Positions 25,128-34,353 of a DNA stretch of 64,000 nt are shown piece by piece (position 1 is the first letter of the stretch; each line of letters opens with the position of its first letter). Source of the stretch: an uncultured Clostridia bacterium (GTDB lineage Bacteria; Bacillota; Clostridia; TANB77; UBA1234); contig CAKPAA010000007.1 of NCBI GenBank assembly GCA_934132775.1, positions 1 to 64,000 of the forward strand. The letters run 5' to 3'. The translations under genes were made by a program, and so were the position numbers. The notes below the pieces were generated by a model. The model saw nothing but the letters and a program-made list of their open reading frames with translations. It did no database searches and was not told where the DNA came from.

Positions 25128-26204
25128 CTATTTTGTAGCATTTTTTGAAATGTTGAGCAGCACTCCACAAGAGCACAGCAATATTATAAGTGCCGTTCCA
25201 CCGTAACTGAAAAATGGTAGTGGTATTCCTGTTACTGGGAATGTAGCTGAAACTATCGCTATATTAAGTATTGCTTGAACACCAACAAGTGATGTTATTC
25301 CAACTGCAAGTAACGTTCCAAACATATCTGGTGCTTTTATCGCTATTGCAATTCCTCTCCATATAAAAACGCCAAATAGCAATACAACAAACATAGCCCC
25401 TATGAATCCTAACTCTTCTGCTAATATTGCAAAAATGAAGTCGTTATGTGGCTCTGGAATATACATATATTTTTGTGTACTGTTTCCAAGTCCAACTCCA
25501 AATAATCCACCACTTCCTATTGCATAAAGTGATTGTGCTGCTTGCCAGCCTGAGTCTAACAAGTCTTCAAATGGATTGAAAATATACTGCAATCTTTTTA
25601 CTCTGTACGGTTCTTGTATTACTAGAAATCCAAGTCCAAGAAGTGCAACACCAACACACGATGCTATTTGCCAGCCTTTTAATCCAACTGTTACAACCAT
25701 TATTCCAGTTATTATACAAGTAATTGCTAATGCACTCATATGTGGTTCTTTATATAAAAGTGCGCATATTACACCAACAAATAGCATAATTTTGAACAGT
25801 TTTCGCCAAAACACTTTATCTTGTTTAGTTACAACTGAAAGCTCTGATGCCAAAAATACTATAAGTGCAATTTTCATAAGCTCTGACGGCTGAAATCTAA
25901 TTCCGATTTTTATCCATCTTGTTGCACCTTTAACAGTTTGCCCTATTCCTGGCACTAAAACCAGCACTAATAAAACTATTGCTACAATTATTGCTATCAT
26001 CGAGAATTTTTTATATATTCTATAATCTACAAATGAAATAATAATCATTCCTGCAATTCCTATTATCGCATTTATAAGCTGACTTTTAAAATAAAAATAA
26101 CTGTCTCCCTCATATGTAAGTGCACTTGGGGCACTTGCGCTAAGCACCATTATTACCCCCATTGCAAGTAACACAAATATAGTTACTAATAATCCAATAT
26201 CCAT
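25128..26204 (-). CDS. SEDS-family cell-wall polymerase FtsW/SpoVE
   Basis: Polytopic membrane glycosyltransferase that polymerises lipid II with a class B PBP at the septum (FtsW) or in the spore cortex (SpoVE). About ten helices are visible, with family marks GATRWI near 91-96, SGWQAAQSL, GNSTQKYMYIPEPHNDFIF and FPVTGIPLPFFSYGG. The first ATG is at 26204, but it has no ribosome-binding site; an AAAAGGGGG site lies further upstream and the frame stays open to 26294, encoding a basic cytosolic tail (see the note on AUA initiation). The true protein is probably about 23 residues longer. Last gene of the dcw-type cluster here. Confidence 0.9.
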   Translation of the reverse strand: MDIGLLVTIFVLLAMGVIMVLSASAPSALTYEGDSYFYFKSQLINAIIGIAGMIIISFVDYRIYKKFSMIAIIVAIVLLVLVLVPGIGQTVKGATRWIKIGIRFQPSELMKIALIVFLASELSVVTKQDKVFWRKLFKIMLFVGVICALLYKEPHMSALAITCIITGIMVVTVGLKGWQIASCVGVALLGLGFLVIQEPYRVKRLQYIFNPFEDLLDSGWQAAQSLYAIGSGGLFGVGLGNSTQKYMYIPEPHNDFIFAILAEELGFIGAMFVVLLFGVFIWRGIAIAIKAPDMFGTLLAVGITSLVGVQAILNIAIVSATFPVTGIPLPFFSYGGTALIILLCSCGVLLNISKNATK

Positions 26205-26303
26205 TTGTTTTTTCTTTTTTCTTTTTGCTAATTCATTATTAACCTTTACAGCGTTTCTCTCCTGCGTAACTATATTATCGCCCCCTTTTATGCCTCATTG
26301 AAT

Positions 26304-27290
26304 TTATATTATTGCCAAAGCTAATATTGCAAGCAATAACGTAACAGTCCAAAATGCTGGAACTATTATTGTTTCTTTTATGCCACACAATTCAAAATGA
26401 TGATGAATTGGTGCCATTTTAAATAATCTCTTTCCACCAGTAACTTTAAAATATACAACTTGTAAAATTACTGAAATCGCTTCAATAACACAAACACCCG
26501 CAACCACAATAAGTATAAGTGGCATTTTCAACATAAGTGCTACACTACAAAACGCACCACCTAGTGCAAGTGAACCTGTATCTCCCATAAATACTCGTGC
26601 AGGATACATATTGAAAAACAAAAATCCAATTGTAGTACCTGTAACAATTGCAGAAAATGCTGACATATCTTTATTTCCAAATCTCATAGCTGCAACTGTA
26701 AAAAACAACATTATTATTGCAGAGACTCCCGAAGCTAAGCCATCTAAGCCATCTGTTAAATTCAAACTATTCGTGCAAGCTAGTATTATAAACACTGCAC
26801 ACGGTATATACAGCCAAACAGGAAGAGTAATATATTCTTTCAATATTGGTATATATGTTTCTGTTCCAAAATCTATATATGTTAAATAGACAACAAAAGC
26901 TGTCGCAACAATTATCAGTCCGAGCATCTTTAAACTTGGTTTTAACCCCTTTGGATTTTTCAAAATCAATTTTATAAAATCATCTATAAATCCAATAAGT
27001 CCATACCCAAGAGTTACAAGCGCAACTGGCAATACATTTTTATACTTTGAGGCAACTCCAATTGATGTTATCATAATTACTATCAGCATTATAATTCCAC
27101 CCATTGTTGGAGTTCCACTCTTTCTAAGATGTTCTTTTGGTCCATCATCTCTTACTACCTGCCCAATTTTAAATTTCTTCAAAATTGGAATAACTATAAA
27201 TCCTAAAATAATTGTTAATATAAAAGATACAACTAACGCATCGGTTTCAACTGATGAATTTTCTATTACTGACTTTATTTTTTCCAACAT
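26304..27290 (-). CDS. mraY: Phospho-N-acetylmuramoyl-pentapeptide transferase
   Basis: MraY makes lipid I from UDP-MurNAc-pentapeptide and undecaprenyl phosphate at the inner face of the membrane. The 328-residue polytopic protein carries GPKEHLRKSGTPTMGG near 50-66, the Mg-binding NLTDGLDGLA near 176, FMGDTGSLALGG near 234 and the C-terminal HHHFE motif. AGGGGG precedes the ATG. It follows murE by 18 bases and precedes ftsW in one operon; murF, often between them, is missing. Confidence 0.97.
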   Translation of the reverse strand: MLEKIKSVIENSSVETDALVVSFILTIILGFIVIPILKKFKIGQVVRDDGPKEHLRKSGTPTMGGIIMLIVIMITSIGVASKYKNVLPVALVTLGYGLIGFIDDFIKLILKNPKGLKPSLKMLGLIIVATAFVVYLTYIDFGTETYIPILKEYITLPVWLYIPCAVFIILACTNSLNLTDGLDGLASGVSAIIMLFFTVAAMRFGNKDMSAFSAIVTGTTIGFLFFNMYPARVFMGDTGSLALGGAFCSVALMLKMPLILIVVAGVCVIEAISVILQVVYFKVTGGKRLFKMAPIHHHFELCGIKETIIVPAFWTVTLLLAILALAII

Positions 27291-27308
27291 ATTCTCCCCC
27301 TACTTTAC

Positions 27309-28796
27309 TTACCAGGCATACAAAGTTTTATCTTTTGGCTCTGGAAGTTTCTTCAAAGCTTCCGCTATCACTTCTCTATCATCAAAGTGATGTTTTTCAC
27401 CATTTATTTCTTGATATGTTTCATGACCTTTTCCTGCTACTAGAACTAAATCATTTTTTTCTGCTTGCTTTAACGCATATTCAATTGCTTTCTTTCTATC
27501 AACTATAACTTTATACTTTCCACTTGTTTTTCTTATTCCAGCTTCAATTTGAGCAATTATATCTTCTGGCTTTTCTGACCTTGGGTTATCAGAAGTTATA
27601 ACAGTAAGACCAGCAATTTTTCCTGCGATTTCACCCATCATAGGTCTCTTGGCAGTGTCTCTGTCTCCACCACAGCCAAACACACAAATTATCTTTCCTT
27701 TTGTGTATACCTTTGAAGCTCTTAATATATTTTCCAAACTATCTGGTGTATGCGCATAATCTACCATAACAGTAAAGTTTCTTGTCGTTGGCACAATTTC
27801 AGACCTACCTGGTACCTTTACGTTTTCAAGTCCAGCAAGCACATCTTCAACACCTGCCCCAAGTCTTATTGAAGCACAAATTGCTGCAAGTGCATTATAA
27901 ACAGTAAATCTACCTGGTATATCAACCTTTATTCTTTGTATAACTCTATTGAAAGGCATCTTAAAGTCTGAATAGCTGTTAGTTATTATTATATCTCTTG
28001 CACACACATAAGGATTATTATCTATACCATACGTTGTGATAGGGCAAGTTGCCATTGCCATCAGCTTTTTGGCATACATATCATCAGCATTTACATACCC
28101 CTCTTTTGCCATTGTAAACAGCTTTGCCTTTGCTGCTAAATAATTATCAAATGTTTTATGAAAGTCCAAATGATCTTGTGATAAGTTCGTATAAATGGCT
28201 ATATCAAAAGTATTGCCATATACTCTATCCAAAGCTAATGAGTGTGAAGAAACTTCCATAACAACTACATCAACTTTTTCATCAGCCATTTCTCTAAACA
28301 TCTTTTGCAAATCTAAACTTTCTGGTGTAGTTCTTTGAGACTCAATAACCCTGTCTCCTAAGTAATTTGCAATAGTTCCAATTAGTCCAACTTTCTTACC
28401 TGCTTTTTCTAGTATACTCTTAATCATATATGTTGTTGTTGTTTTTCCTTTTGTACCAGTTACACCAACTAATTTAAACTCTCTCGATGGATGGCCATAA
28501 TAGTTGCAAGCAGATAGTGCAAGTAATTTTCTTGTATCTTCTGCAATAATCACAGTAACACTAGTAGGAATTTTACTTACATCAAATTCGCCATCTTGAA
28601 CTGCAATTACACTTGCACCTTTTTGCAAAGCCATCTCAACATATTCATGACCATTCGTTTTAAATCCAACAATTGCCACAAACATATCACCAGGCTCAAC
28701 AAGCCTTGAATCACACCTAATTTCCTTTACTTCCTCTTCAATGTTTCCTTGAAGTTTGAATCCATCGATTCTGTCTAAAATTTTTGATAATTTCAT
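27309..28796 (-). CDS. murE: UDP-MurNAc-tripeptide synthetase (meso-DAP type)
   Basis: MurE adds the third peptide residue to UDP-MurNAc-L-Ala-D-Glu. The 495-aa protein has the ATP loop GVTGTKGKTTT near 112-122, the YTNLSQDHLDFH segment and, near residue 408, DNPR, the signature of meso-diaminopimelate rather than L-Lys addition. This makes the peptidoglycan mDAP-type. It lies between the PBP gene and mraY. Confidence 0.96.
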   Translation of the reverse strand: MKLSKILDRIDGFKLQGNIEEEVKEIRCDSRLVEPGDMFVAIVGFKTNGHEYVEMALQKGASVIAVQDGEFDVSKIPTSVTVIIAEDTRKLLALSACNYYGHPSREFKLVGVTGTKGKTTTTYMIKSILEKAGKKVGLIGTIANYLGDRVIESQRTTPESLDLQKMFREMADEKVDVVVMEVSSHSLALDRVYGNTFDIAIYTNLSQDHLDFHKTFDNYLAAKAKLFTMAKEGYVNADDMYAKKLMAMATCPITTYGIDNNPYVCARDIIITNSYSDFKMPFNRVIQRIKVDIPGRFTVYNALAAICASIRLGAGVEDVLAGLENVKVPGRSEIVPTTRNFTVMVDYAHTPDSLENILRASKVYTKGKIICVFGCGGDRDTAKRPMMGEIAGKIAGLTVITSDNPRSEKPEDIIAQIEAGIRKTSGKYKVIVDRKKAIEYALKQAEKNDLVLVAGKGHETYQEINGEKHHFDDREVIAEALKKLPEPKDKTLYAW

Positions 28797-28884
28797 AATT
28801 ATCCGCCTTTCTTTTGATAGTGTTATTTTCTATCAACTTAATCAAAATTTTTGCGAGTGCTGTAATTACAACTTCTCATCTTTA

Positions 28885-31062
28885 TTATTCAACGTCAATG
28901 CCAACTGCTCTGAATTCAACTCTTACTAAGCTGCCTTGCTCCACACTTGTTCCAGCTGGTGGATCTTGAAGCACAGACATTCCACTTCCAGAAATCTTTA
29001 TGTTTAAGTTTGCATCAGATAACTTCTTTGTTGCAGAAACTATGTCTAAGTTTTTAACATCTGGCACAATCGTATTGAATCTTGTATCATTTCCCTCAAC
29101 GTATAATTTTACTAATGACTTTTCAACTAATTTTTCGCCTGACACTGGCATTTGTGCTGTTACAATCTTATTCATATCAGATTCATCAACACTATATTTA
29201 AGTCCTGCATTGTTTAACATCCTTATTGCCTCGCCGACAGTTCTATTTGTCACATCAGGAACTTCAACTTTCTTAGTTTTATCTTCTGTTGTATAATCTT
29301 TCTTAACTTCAAGATATTCTAGAACCTCAGATAAAATATTTGAAACAACCGGTGCACATATTGCGCCACCTTGGTGTCCAAGTTTGCTCTTTGGATTAGC
29401 AATGGTCAACATTATTGCAACTTGTGGATCAGTCGCCGGAGCCAAGGCAACGAACGAAGCTGTGTAAGTTTTATTCGCTCCTCTCCCTTGCTCAGCAGTA
29501 CTTGTTTTTCCTGCAACGTAGTAACCTTTTACTTGACCATTTCTACCAGTACCATTAGAAACAACGCTTGTCATCATATCCAAAACTGCATTTGCAGTTT
29601 CTTTTGAAAATACTTGTTTCTCTGCCACTGGCTCATTTTCTTGAACAACATTTCCATTTCTATCTAAAATTTTAGAAACAATTCTAGGTTTCATAAGTAT
29701 TCCATCATTTCCAAATACAGAAATTACATTAAGCATATTAAGCTGTGTCAAAGTAAAGCCTTGACCAAATGCAGCAGAAGCAATAGTTGAATCAGTTACA
29801 TTCGCGATTTGGTGAATAATTCCGTTTACTTCACCAGGTAAATCTATGCCCGTCTTTTTAGAAACGCCCAAAGCTGATAAATAGTCATAATATTTAACCT
29901 TTCCAATTGTAAGTGCAATGCTCATAAAAACAGGGTTACAAGAGTTCATAAGACCTTGCCTCAAACTCTGCTTTCCGTGTGGATTATAATATCTCCAACA
30001 CTTCATATCCCAACCTTCAATTTTTAAATAACCATTACACAAAAACTTAACTGTATCAACATCTTTAACTAAACCTTCTTCAAGAGCAACAGCCGCTGTA
30101 ACAGTTTTAAAAACAGAACCAGGTTCAAAAGTATCTGTTATAACTCTATTTCTCCATAAATTCTGTAATTCCTTTGTTTTTTCAGCGGATGATAAAGTGT
30201 CCCACTTACTCTTTAAAGCATCTGTCGTTGGTGTGAAAGGACTATTCGGATCATAAGTTGGTGCAGTTGCCATCGCAAGTATATCACCCGTCTTAGGGTT
30301 CATTATCGTGCAAGCTGCATAATCTGGATTATTGTCGCTAACAGCTTGATCCAAATATTTTTCAGTTATATACTGTATCATTTCATCAACTGTAAGAACT
30401 AAGTTCAAACCATCTTCTGGTGGAATATACTTTTCATCATTTAAAGGAAGTTCATTTCCTATGGCATCAGTGCCAACAATTAGTTGCCCTTGAACGCCTT
30501 TAAGCACACTTTCGTACTGAGTTTCAATTCCTTCAAGACCTTGATTATCCGTTCCACAAAATCCTAACACATTCGCTAACAATTTACCATTAGGATAATA
30601 CCTTTTAGTATCTTCATATATATTTACACCTGTTATTTTTTCTTCTTTAATCCAAGCTCTCACTTGGTCTGTAACAGATTTATCTAACTTTTTAGCAATA
30701 GTTTCATCTGCTGTATTCTTCTTAGTTTTAGCTAAAACAGTTTCATAGTCTAAATTCAAAATTTCAGATAAACCCTTTGCAGTTTTTTCTTTATTCTCTG
30801 CCTTAATATTCTTAGGCGTTATACTTATCGATTCAACGGTTATACTCTCCGCCAAGACCTCACCATTTCTATCATAAATAATTCCCCTCTTAGGGCTAAT
30901 CTTTCTATTCTTAGTTTGTTGTGCGTATGCCTCTTCTCTCATATCACTGCCTCTAACAACTTGCCAATAAAAAAGTCTACCTATAAGCACAAGAATCAAT
31001 GAAAAATATATAATCATTATAATCTTAATTCTACGTTTTGTCTTTATTTTAGCCTTTGCCAC
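28885..31062 (-). CDS. Class B penicillin-binding protein with two PASTA domains (FtsI/SpoVD)
   Basis: Septal or spore-cortex transpeptidase. Order: short cytosolic N-terminus, one membrane helix (about 13-33), PBP dimerisation domain with PKRGIIYDRNG (57-67), and transpeptidase domain with SVFK (Ser316-Lys319), SCN (374-376) and KTS (about 525). Two PASTA domains (about 598-658 and 665-722) end the protein. SpoVD-type proteins usually carry one PASTA domain, so FtsI-like function is equally possible. It pairs functionally with the SEDS protein encoded downstream. Confidence 0.93.
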   Translation of the reverse strand: MAKAKIKTKRRIKIIMIIYFSLILVLIGRLFYWQVVRGSDMREEAYAQQTKNRKISPKRGIIYDRNGEVLAESITVESISITPKNIKAENKEKTAKGLSEILNLDYETVLAKTKKNTADETIAKKLDKSVTDQVRAWIKEEKITGVNIYEDTKRYYPNGKLLANVLGFCGTDNQGLEGIETQYESVLKGVQGQLIVGTDAIGNELPLNDEKYIPPEDGLNLVLTVDEMIQYITEKYLDQAVSDNNPDYAACTIMNPKTGDILAMATAPTYDPNSPFTPTTDALKSKWDTLSSAEKTKELQNLWRNRVITDTFEPGSVFKTVTAAVALEEGLVKDVDTVKFLCNGYLKIEGWDMKCWRYYNPHGKQSLRQGLMNSCNPVFMSIALTIGKVKYYDYLSALGVSKKTGIDLPGEVNGIIHQIANVTDSTIASAAFGQGFTLTQLNMLNVISVFGNDGILMKPRIVSKILDRNGNVVQENEPVAEKQVFSKETANAVLDMMTSVVSNGTGRNGQVKGYYVAGKTSTAEQGRGANKTYTASFVALAPATDPQVAIMLTIANPKSKLGHQGGAICAPVVSNILSEVLEYLEVKKDYTTEDKTKKVEVPDVTNRTVGEAIRMLNNAGLKYSVDESDMNKIVTAQMPVSGEKLVEKSLVKLYVEGNDTRFNTIVPDVKNLDIVSATKKLSDANLNIKISGSGMSVLQDPPAGTSVEQGSLVRVEFRAVGIDVE

Positions 31063-31204
31063 ATACTCACCTCCAAAACATTCCGATACATATATATTAC
31101 AATATATAATTTAATATTACAACCACTGCAATCATTCTTATGAGTTAAAAACTAAAATTATAATATCTCCAACAAGCTAGCTCATAAATTTGTTATAGAT
31201 ATAT

Positions 31205-31248
31205 AAAAAGCACACAAGAAATTAAGACAACCTAATATTCCAGTGTGC
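31205..31248 (-). terminator. Possible terminator or attenuator between ftsL-like and PBP genes
   Basis: Minus-strand stem GCACAC/GTGTGC with a 27-base loop and five T. The stem is short, so partial termination inside the cluster is more likely than a full stop. Confidence 0.45.
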
Positions 31249-31250
31249 AT

Positions 31251-32060
31251 CTAGTCTAATATATTTCTTATGTCGTTAATAAGCTTTTCCAAAAATGTTT
31301 TTTCTTCCTTTTCAATAACGACAGGAGTTGAAATCTTATCTTCTTTTCCCACAACAACTTTTTGTATTTGAGAATCCTTAGGTTTTTGCATACCCAACTG
31401 ATACTTTGCATAAGATTCAATATTCGATAAATCTGTTTGCGTTTGTATTTCAGATTCTATTTGTGCATTTGTTGTATTTATATTGTCTAATTTGCTTTTC
31501 ATTCCATTAACCTTAGAAAATGACTCATTTATAAGTGATGACCTATAACATATCAAAAACAAAATTGAAAATGCAAAAAAGGCAATTGCCACATTTTTAA
31601 GTGGTGCTGATTTTTCTTTCGTTGCAACTTTCTTCTTTGGACTTGCAATAACCTCAGCGTGTTTCAATGACATTTCCTTTGGTTTCTGAATCTGTCTTTT
31701 AGAAACCATCGTTGGTATTTCTAAATTCTTTGATGCAGTCCTCTTTCTAGTAGTAGAAGTGGTATCTCTCGTAACCGCTCTTGTAGAAGTTCTAGTTACG
31801 TTCCTAGTGGTAGCAGTCTTAACCTCAACCCTTTGAGAAGCTTTATTTCCTCTAACAGGCACATTTCTCGTTAATTGGCTTTGAGTGCTTTTTCTACTTG
31901 GCTGAGCTTGAACACTTCCTTTACTTGTTTGAGGCTGAGCAGTTCTTCTAACCGCTTGACTAGATGTTTTTGGTCTACCATTAGAAGTTCCAGCTTTTGC
32001 TGAACTTCTACGTCTATTGCCATATTCATAATAATCATAGTCATATTGAACTGCTGGCAT
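31251..32060 (-). CDS. ftsL: FtsL-like division protein with long basic N-terminal region
   Basis: Position after rsmH and before the class B PBP, plus a single membrane helix (about 155-173) followed by a periplasmic coiled coil (about 175-215) with the YAKYQLGMQKP segment, identify an FtsL/DivIC-type septal scaffold. Its cytosolic N-terminus is unusual: about 150 residues of Ser/Thr/Arg/Gln/Lys-rich, probably disordered sequence after an initial Tyr-rich stretch (YDYDYYEY). Typical FtsL proteins are near 120 aa; this is 269. The symbol rests mainly on context and topology. Confidence 0.75.
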   Translation of the reverse strand: MPAVQYDYDYYEYGNRRRSSAKAGTSNGRPKTSSQAVRRTAQPQTSKGSVQAQPSRKSTQSQLTRNVPVRGNKASQRVEVKTATTRNVTRTSTRAVTRDTTSTTRKRTASKNLEIPTMVSKRQIQKPKEMSLKHAEVIASPKKKVATKEKSAPLKNVAIAFFAFSILFLICYRSSLINESFSKVNGMKSKLDNINTTNAQIESEIQTQTDLSNIESYAKYQLGMQKPKDSQIQKVVVGKEDKISTPVVIEKEEKTFLEKLINDIRNILD

Positions 32061-32093
32061 TAACTACAAACCTCCTTAAAAATTTTCTTACAT

Positions 32094-33017
32094 CTATTTT
32101 ATAATTCTTTCAAAAACTCTTAATTTTGCACTCTTAGAGCGAGGATTTTCTTCCATCTCTTGTTCTGTTGGTACAATTGGTTTTCTTGTTATAACCTTTC
32201 CATAAGACTTAAAACCACATACACACTTTGGAAAATCTTTTGGGCAAGTACATTTACCTTGTAATTCCAAAAAAGTCTCTTTAACAATCCTATCTTCCAA
32301 AGAATGAAAAGTTATAATGCAAATTCTTCCACCATCATTTAATACGCTTGCTATATCTAATATTGCCTTCTTTAATTCTTTTAATTCTCCATTTACTTCA
32401 ATTCTCAATGCCTGAAAAATCCTTTTAAAAGAATTTACTGCATCTTTTGGAACTGCACTTCTAACAATATCCGCTAATTCGTAAGTTGTTTCGATTGTTT
32501 TTATCTTTCTTGCTTGTGCAATTCTCTCAGCAATTCTTTTTGAAAACTTTTCCTCACCATATTCAAAAAATATTTTTTCTAGTTCTTCGATACTGTAATC
32601 ATTTACAATATCCTTTGCAGATAACTCTTGAGTCTGATCCATTCTCATATCAAGTTCTGCATCTTTGGTGTAACTAAAACCTCTAGCACCTTCATCAATT
32701 TGATAAGAAGAGATACCTAAATCTAATAGCACACCATCAATTCTATCTATTCCAAGTGCAGACAGATGCTCTAATATATCCTCGTGTCTACCGTGCACAT
32801 ATTTTACATTATCATAATCTTTTAATCTTTTTTTGCTCGCTTCTAAAGCTTCTAAATCTCTATCAATCCCAATAAGTAAGCCGCTTTCAAGCTTTTCAGC
32901 AATTTTAGACGAATGTCCTGCACCACCCATAGTGCCATCCACATAAATACCGTCTTTCTTAATATTCAAATTTTCAATACATTCATTAAGCATTATAGGT
33001 TGATGCTTAAACTCCAT
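32094..33017 (-). CDS. rsmH: 16S rRNA (cytosine1402-N4)-methyltransferase RsmH (MraW)
   Basis: SAM-dependent methyltransferase that modifies C1402 in the ribosomal decoding centre. The 307-aa protein starts FKHQPIMLNECIENL and has the SAM loop YVDGTMGGAGHS near 25-36, GVLLDLGISSYQID near 98-111, ARGFSYTKDAELDMRMD, and the C-terminal CITFHSLEDRIVK. AGAGGAG lies upstream of the ATG. Second gene of the mraZ-led cluster. Confidence 0.97.
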   Translation of the reverse strand: MEFKHQPIMLNECIENLNIKKDGIYVDGTMGGAGHSSKIAEKLESGLLIGIDRDLEALEASKKRLKDYDNVKYVHGRHEDILEHLSALGIDRIDGVLLDLGISSYQIDEGARGFSYTKDAELDMRMDQTQELSAKDIVNDYSIEELEKIFFEYGEEKFSKRIAERIAQARKIKTIETTYELADIVRSAVPKDAVNSFKRIFQALRIEVNGELKELKKAILDIASVLNDGGRICIITFHSLEDRIVKETFLELQGKCTCPKDFPKCVCGFKSYGKVITRKPIVPTEQEMEENPRSKSAKLRVFERIIK

Positions 33018-33451
33018 AACAATTCTCCTCTATGAAGATATATAGCGGCCATTAAGACCGCTATATCCTTGTATTTCTTTTTGTGACAACCTCGTCTTTT
33101 CTCTTTTGTTACCATTATTTTTCTCTTTTGTAAAACGTAAAAACAAAACAAATAAAATAAGATATTTTTTTACGACTAAAAACCAAAATATTAAAAATTT
33201 ACGAATAGTGTCGCATACACCTACATTCATAACTACCAATAATACTGTTCCTGATCTTAGTCCTAATCTTTTGTTTTTTGTAGCACCCCTTATGTACTAT
33301 TTTTTCATTTGTAAATAAAGTCCCCTTAAAACTTTCATCATTTGTAAATTAAAATTTATCTTCTGTACTTCTAGCAACGTTAACATTGCTACCACACTTT
33401 AAAATGTGCTTTTTCTGATGTTATATTTAAATTAGCTCTTTTGGAACTAAA
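33018..33451. other. Long mraZ-rsmH gap with hairpins
   Basis: 434 bases separate genes that are usually adjacent. It holds a 9-bp hairpin ATATAGCGG/CCGCTATAT (33040-33066), a near-palindrome TAGCAACGTTAACATTGCTA (33371-33390) and a CACA..TGTG hairpin close by. None has a proper T-run on the minus strand. No credible gene: the 69-residue minus-strand frame here has a repetitive hydrophobic composition and no ribosome-binding site. Confidence 0.5.
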
Positions 33452-33880
33452 TTAAATGCCTAATAAGGTCATTTTCTCAGCAATATCATCTGAATCTTGC
33501 AAAGCATTATATTCTTCCCATTTAGCTTTACTCCAAATTTCAATTCTAGACGAAACACCAATAATTACTAAATCTTTTTCCAAAGATGCAAACGTTCTCA
33601 AGCTCTGAGAAATCAAAATTCTTCCCTGAGTATCAAACTCACACTCAATAGCAGAAGAAAAGAAAAATCTTGTAAAATTTCTCGCATCTTTTCCAGTTAT
33701 CAAAGGCAATGTTTTGATCTTCTCCTCAATATTCTTCCATTCCTCCAAAGAATAACCATAAAGGCAACCATCAAAACCTTTAGTTAGGATAAATCTTTCG
33801 CCAAGCTCCGTCCTAAATTTCACCGGGATAATCACTCTGCCTTTTGCATCAATGGTATGACTATACTCACCAATTAGCAT
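33452..33880 (-). CDS. mraZ: Transcriptional regulator MraZ
   Basis: MraZ is a ring-forming, AbrB-fold DNA-binding protein that represses the division/cell-wall cluster. Both MraZ half-domains are visible: DAKGRVIIPVKFR (about 12-24) and DTQGRILISQSLR (about 83-95), each ending a DxxGR loop. The length of 142 aa is normal. GGGAGGAATCAG precedes the ATG. Three matching operator boxes lie directly upstream, supporting autoregulation. Confidence 0.97.
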   Translation of the reverse strand: MLIGEYSHTIDAKGRVIIPVKFRTELGERFILTKGFDGCLYGYSLEEWKNIEEKIKTLPLITGKDARNFTRFFFSSAIECEFDTQGRILISQSLRTFASLEKDLVIIGVSSRIEIWSKAKWEEYNALQDSDDIAEKMTLLGI

Positions 33881-33909
33881 ACTGATTCCTCCCTTCTAAT
33901 TAACTTATT

Positions 33910-33935
33910 CACCACTTAGCTCCACTTTTCCCCAC
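33910..33935 (-). promoter_or_regulatory. MraZ operator: three GTGGNG boxes
   Basis: On the minus strand GTGGGG, GTGGAG and GTGGTG (33930-33935, 33920-33925, 33910-33915) are separated by 4 bases, i.e. repeated every 10 bp, as expected for MraZ boxes. They lie between the promoter and the mraZ ribosome-binding site. Confidence 0.88.
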
Positions 33936-33945
33936 CTTTGATTCA

Positions 33946-33974
33946 ATTTTAATATATAATCTTATGAAGTGCAA
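33946..33974 (-). promoter_or_regulatory. Predicted promoter of the mraZ cluster
   Basis: TTGCAC (33969-33974), 17-base spacer, TAAAAT (33946-33951), ending about 10 bases before the first MraZ box so that bound repressor would cover the start site. Confidence 0.6.
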
Positions 33975-34109
33975 GTGTTTTCGCAATTTTTTCCAAAAAA
34001 AATTCGACAAAATTTCTTATTTTTCGCCTTGTTCAAAAATTTACATCTCAAATTTTCTTAATATAACAGAAAGTATAAAAAAATTATCCGAATTTTTGCT
34101 TATATTTCA

Positions 34110-34240
34110 ATAAAAAACGCCACCTTATAAACTGAAACTAAAAATGTTATTTTTTAATTTCAGAAATAAAGTGACGTTTAAAATAACCAAAAAAAGACTG
34201 CACTCATTTCGAAAATAAATTCACTAATGAGTACAGCCTT
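34110..34240 (-). terminator. Hairpins including the terminator of the 814-aa protein gene
   Basis: The terminator proper is 34189-34240: stem AAGGCTGTACTCATT/AATGAGTGCAGTCTT (two G-U pairs) followed by seven T on the minus strand. Next to it lies a second imperfect hairpin (about 34117-34178, AACGcCACctTA..TAaaGTgaCGTT). Confidence 0.75.
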
Positions 34241-34353
34241 CTATTTTTATATTAACTTTTAATTCAAGTTCATTACTTTATTTGATTATCACACTAAGTT
34301 ACACTAATAATACTATTTAGACTTTCTGAATATTAAAAACACACATTGTCCGC

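Noticed and set aside
33030..33239. 69-residue frame in the mraZ-rsmH gap
   Set aside because: No ribosome-binding site, odd Phe/Leu/Lys composition, overlaps hairpins; treated as non-coding.
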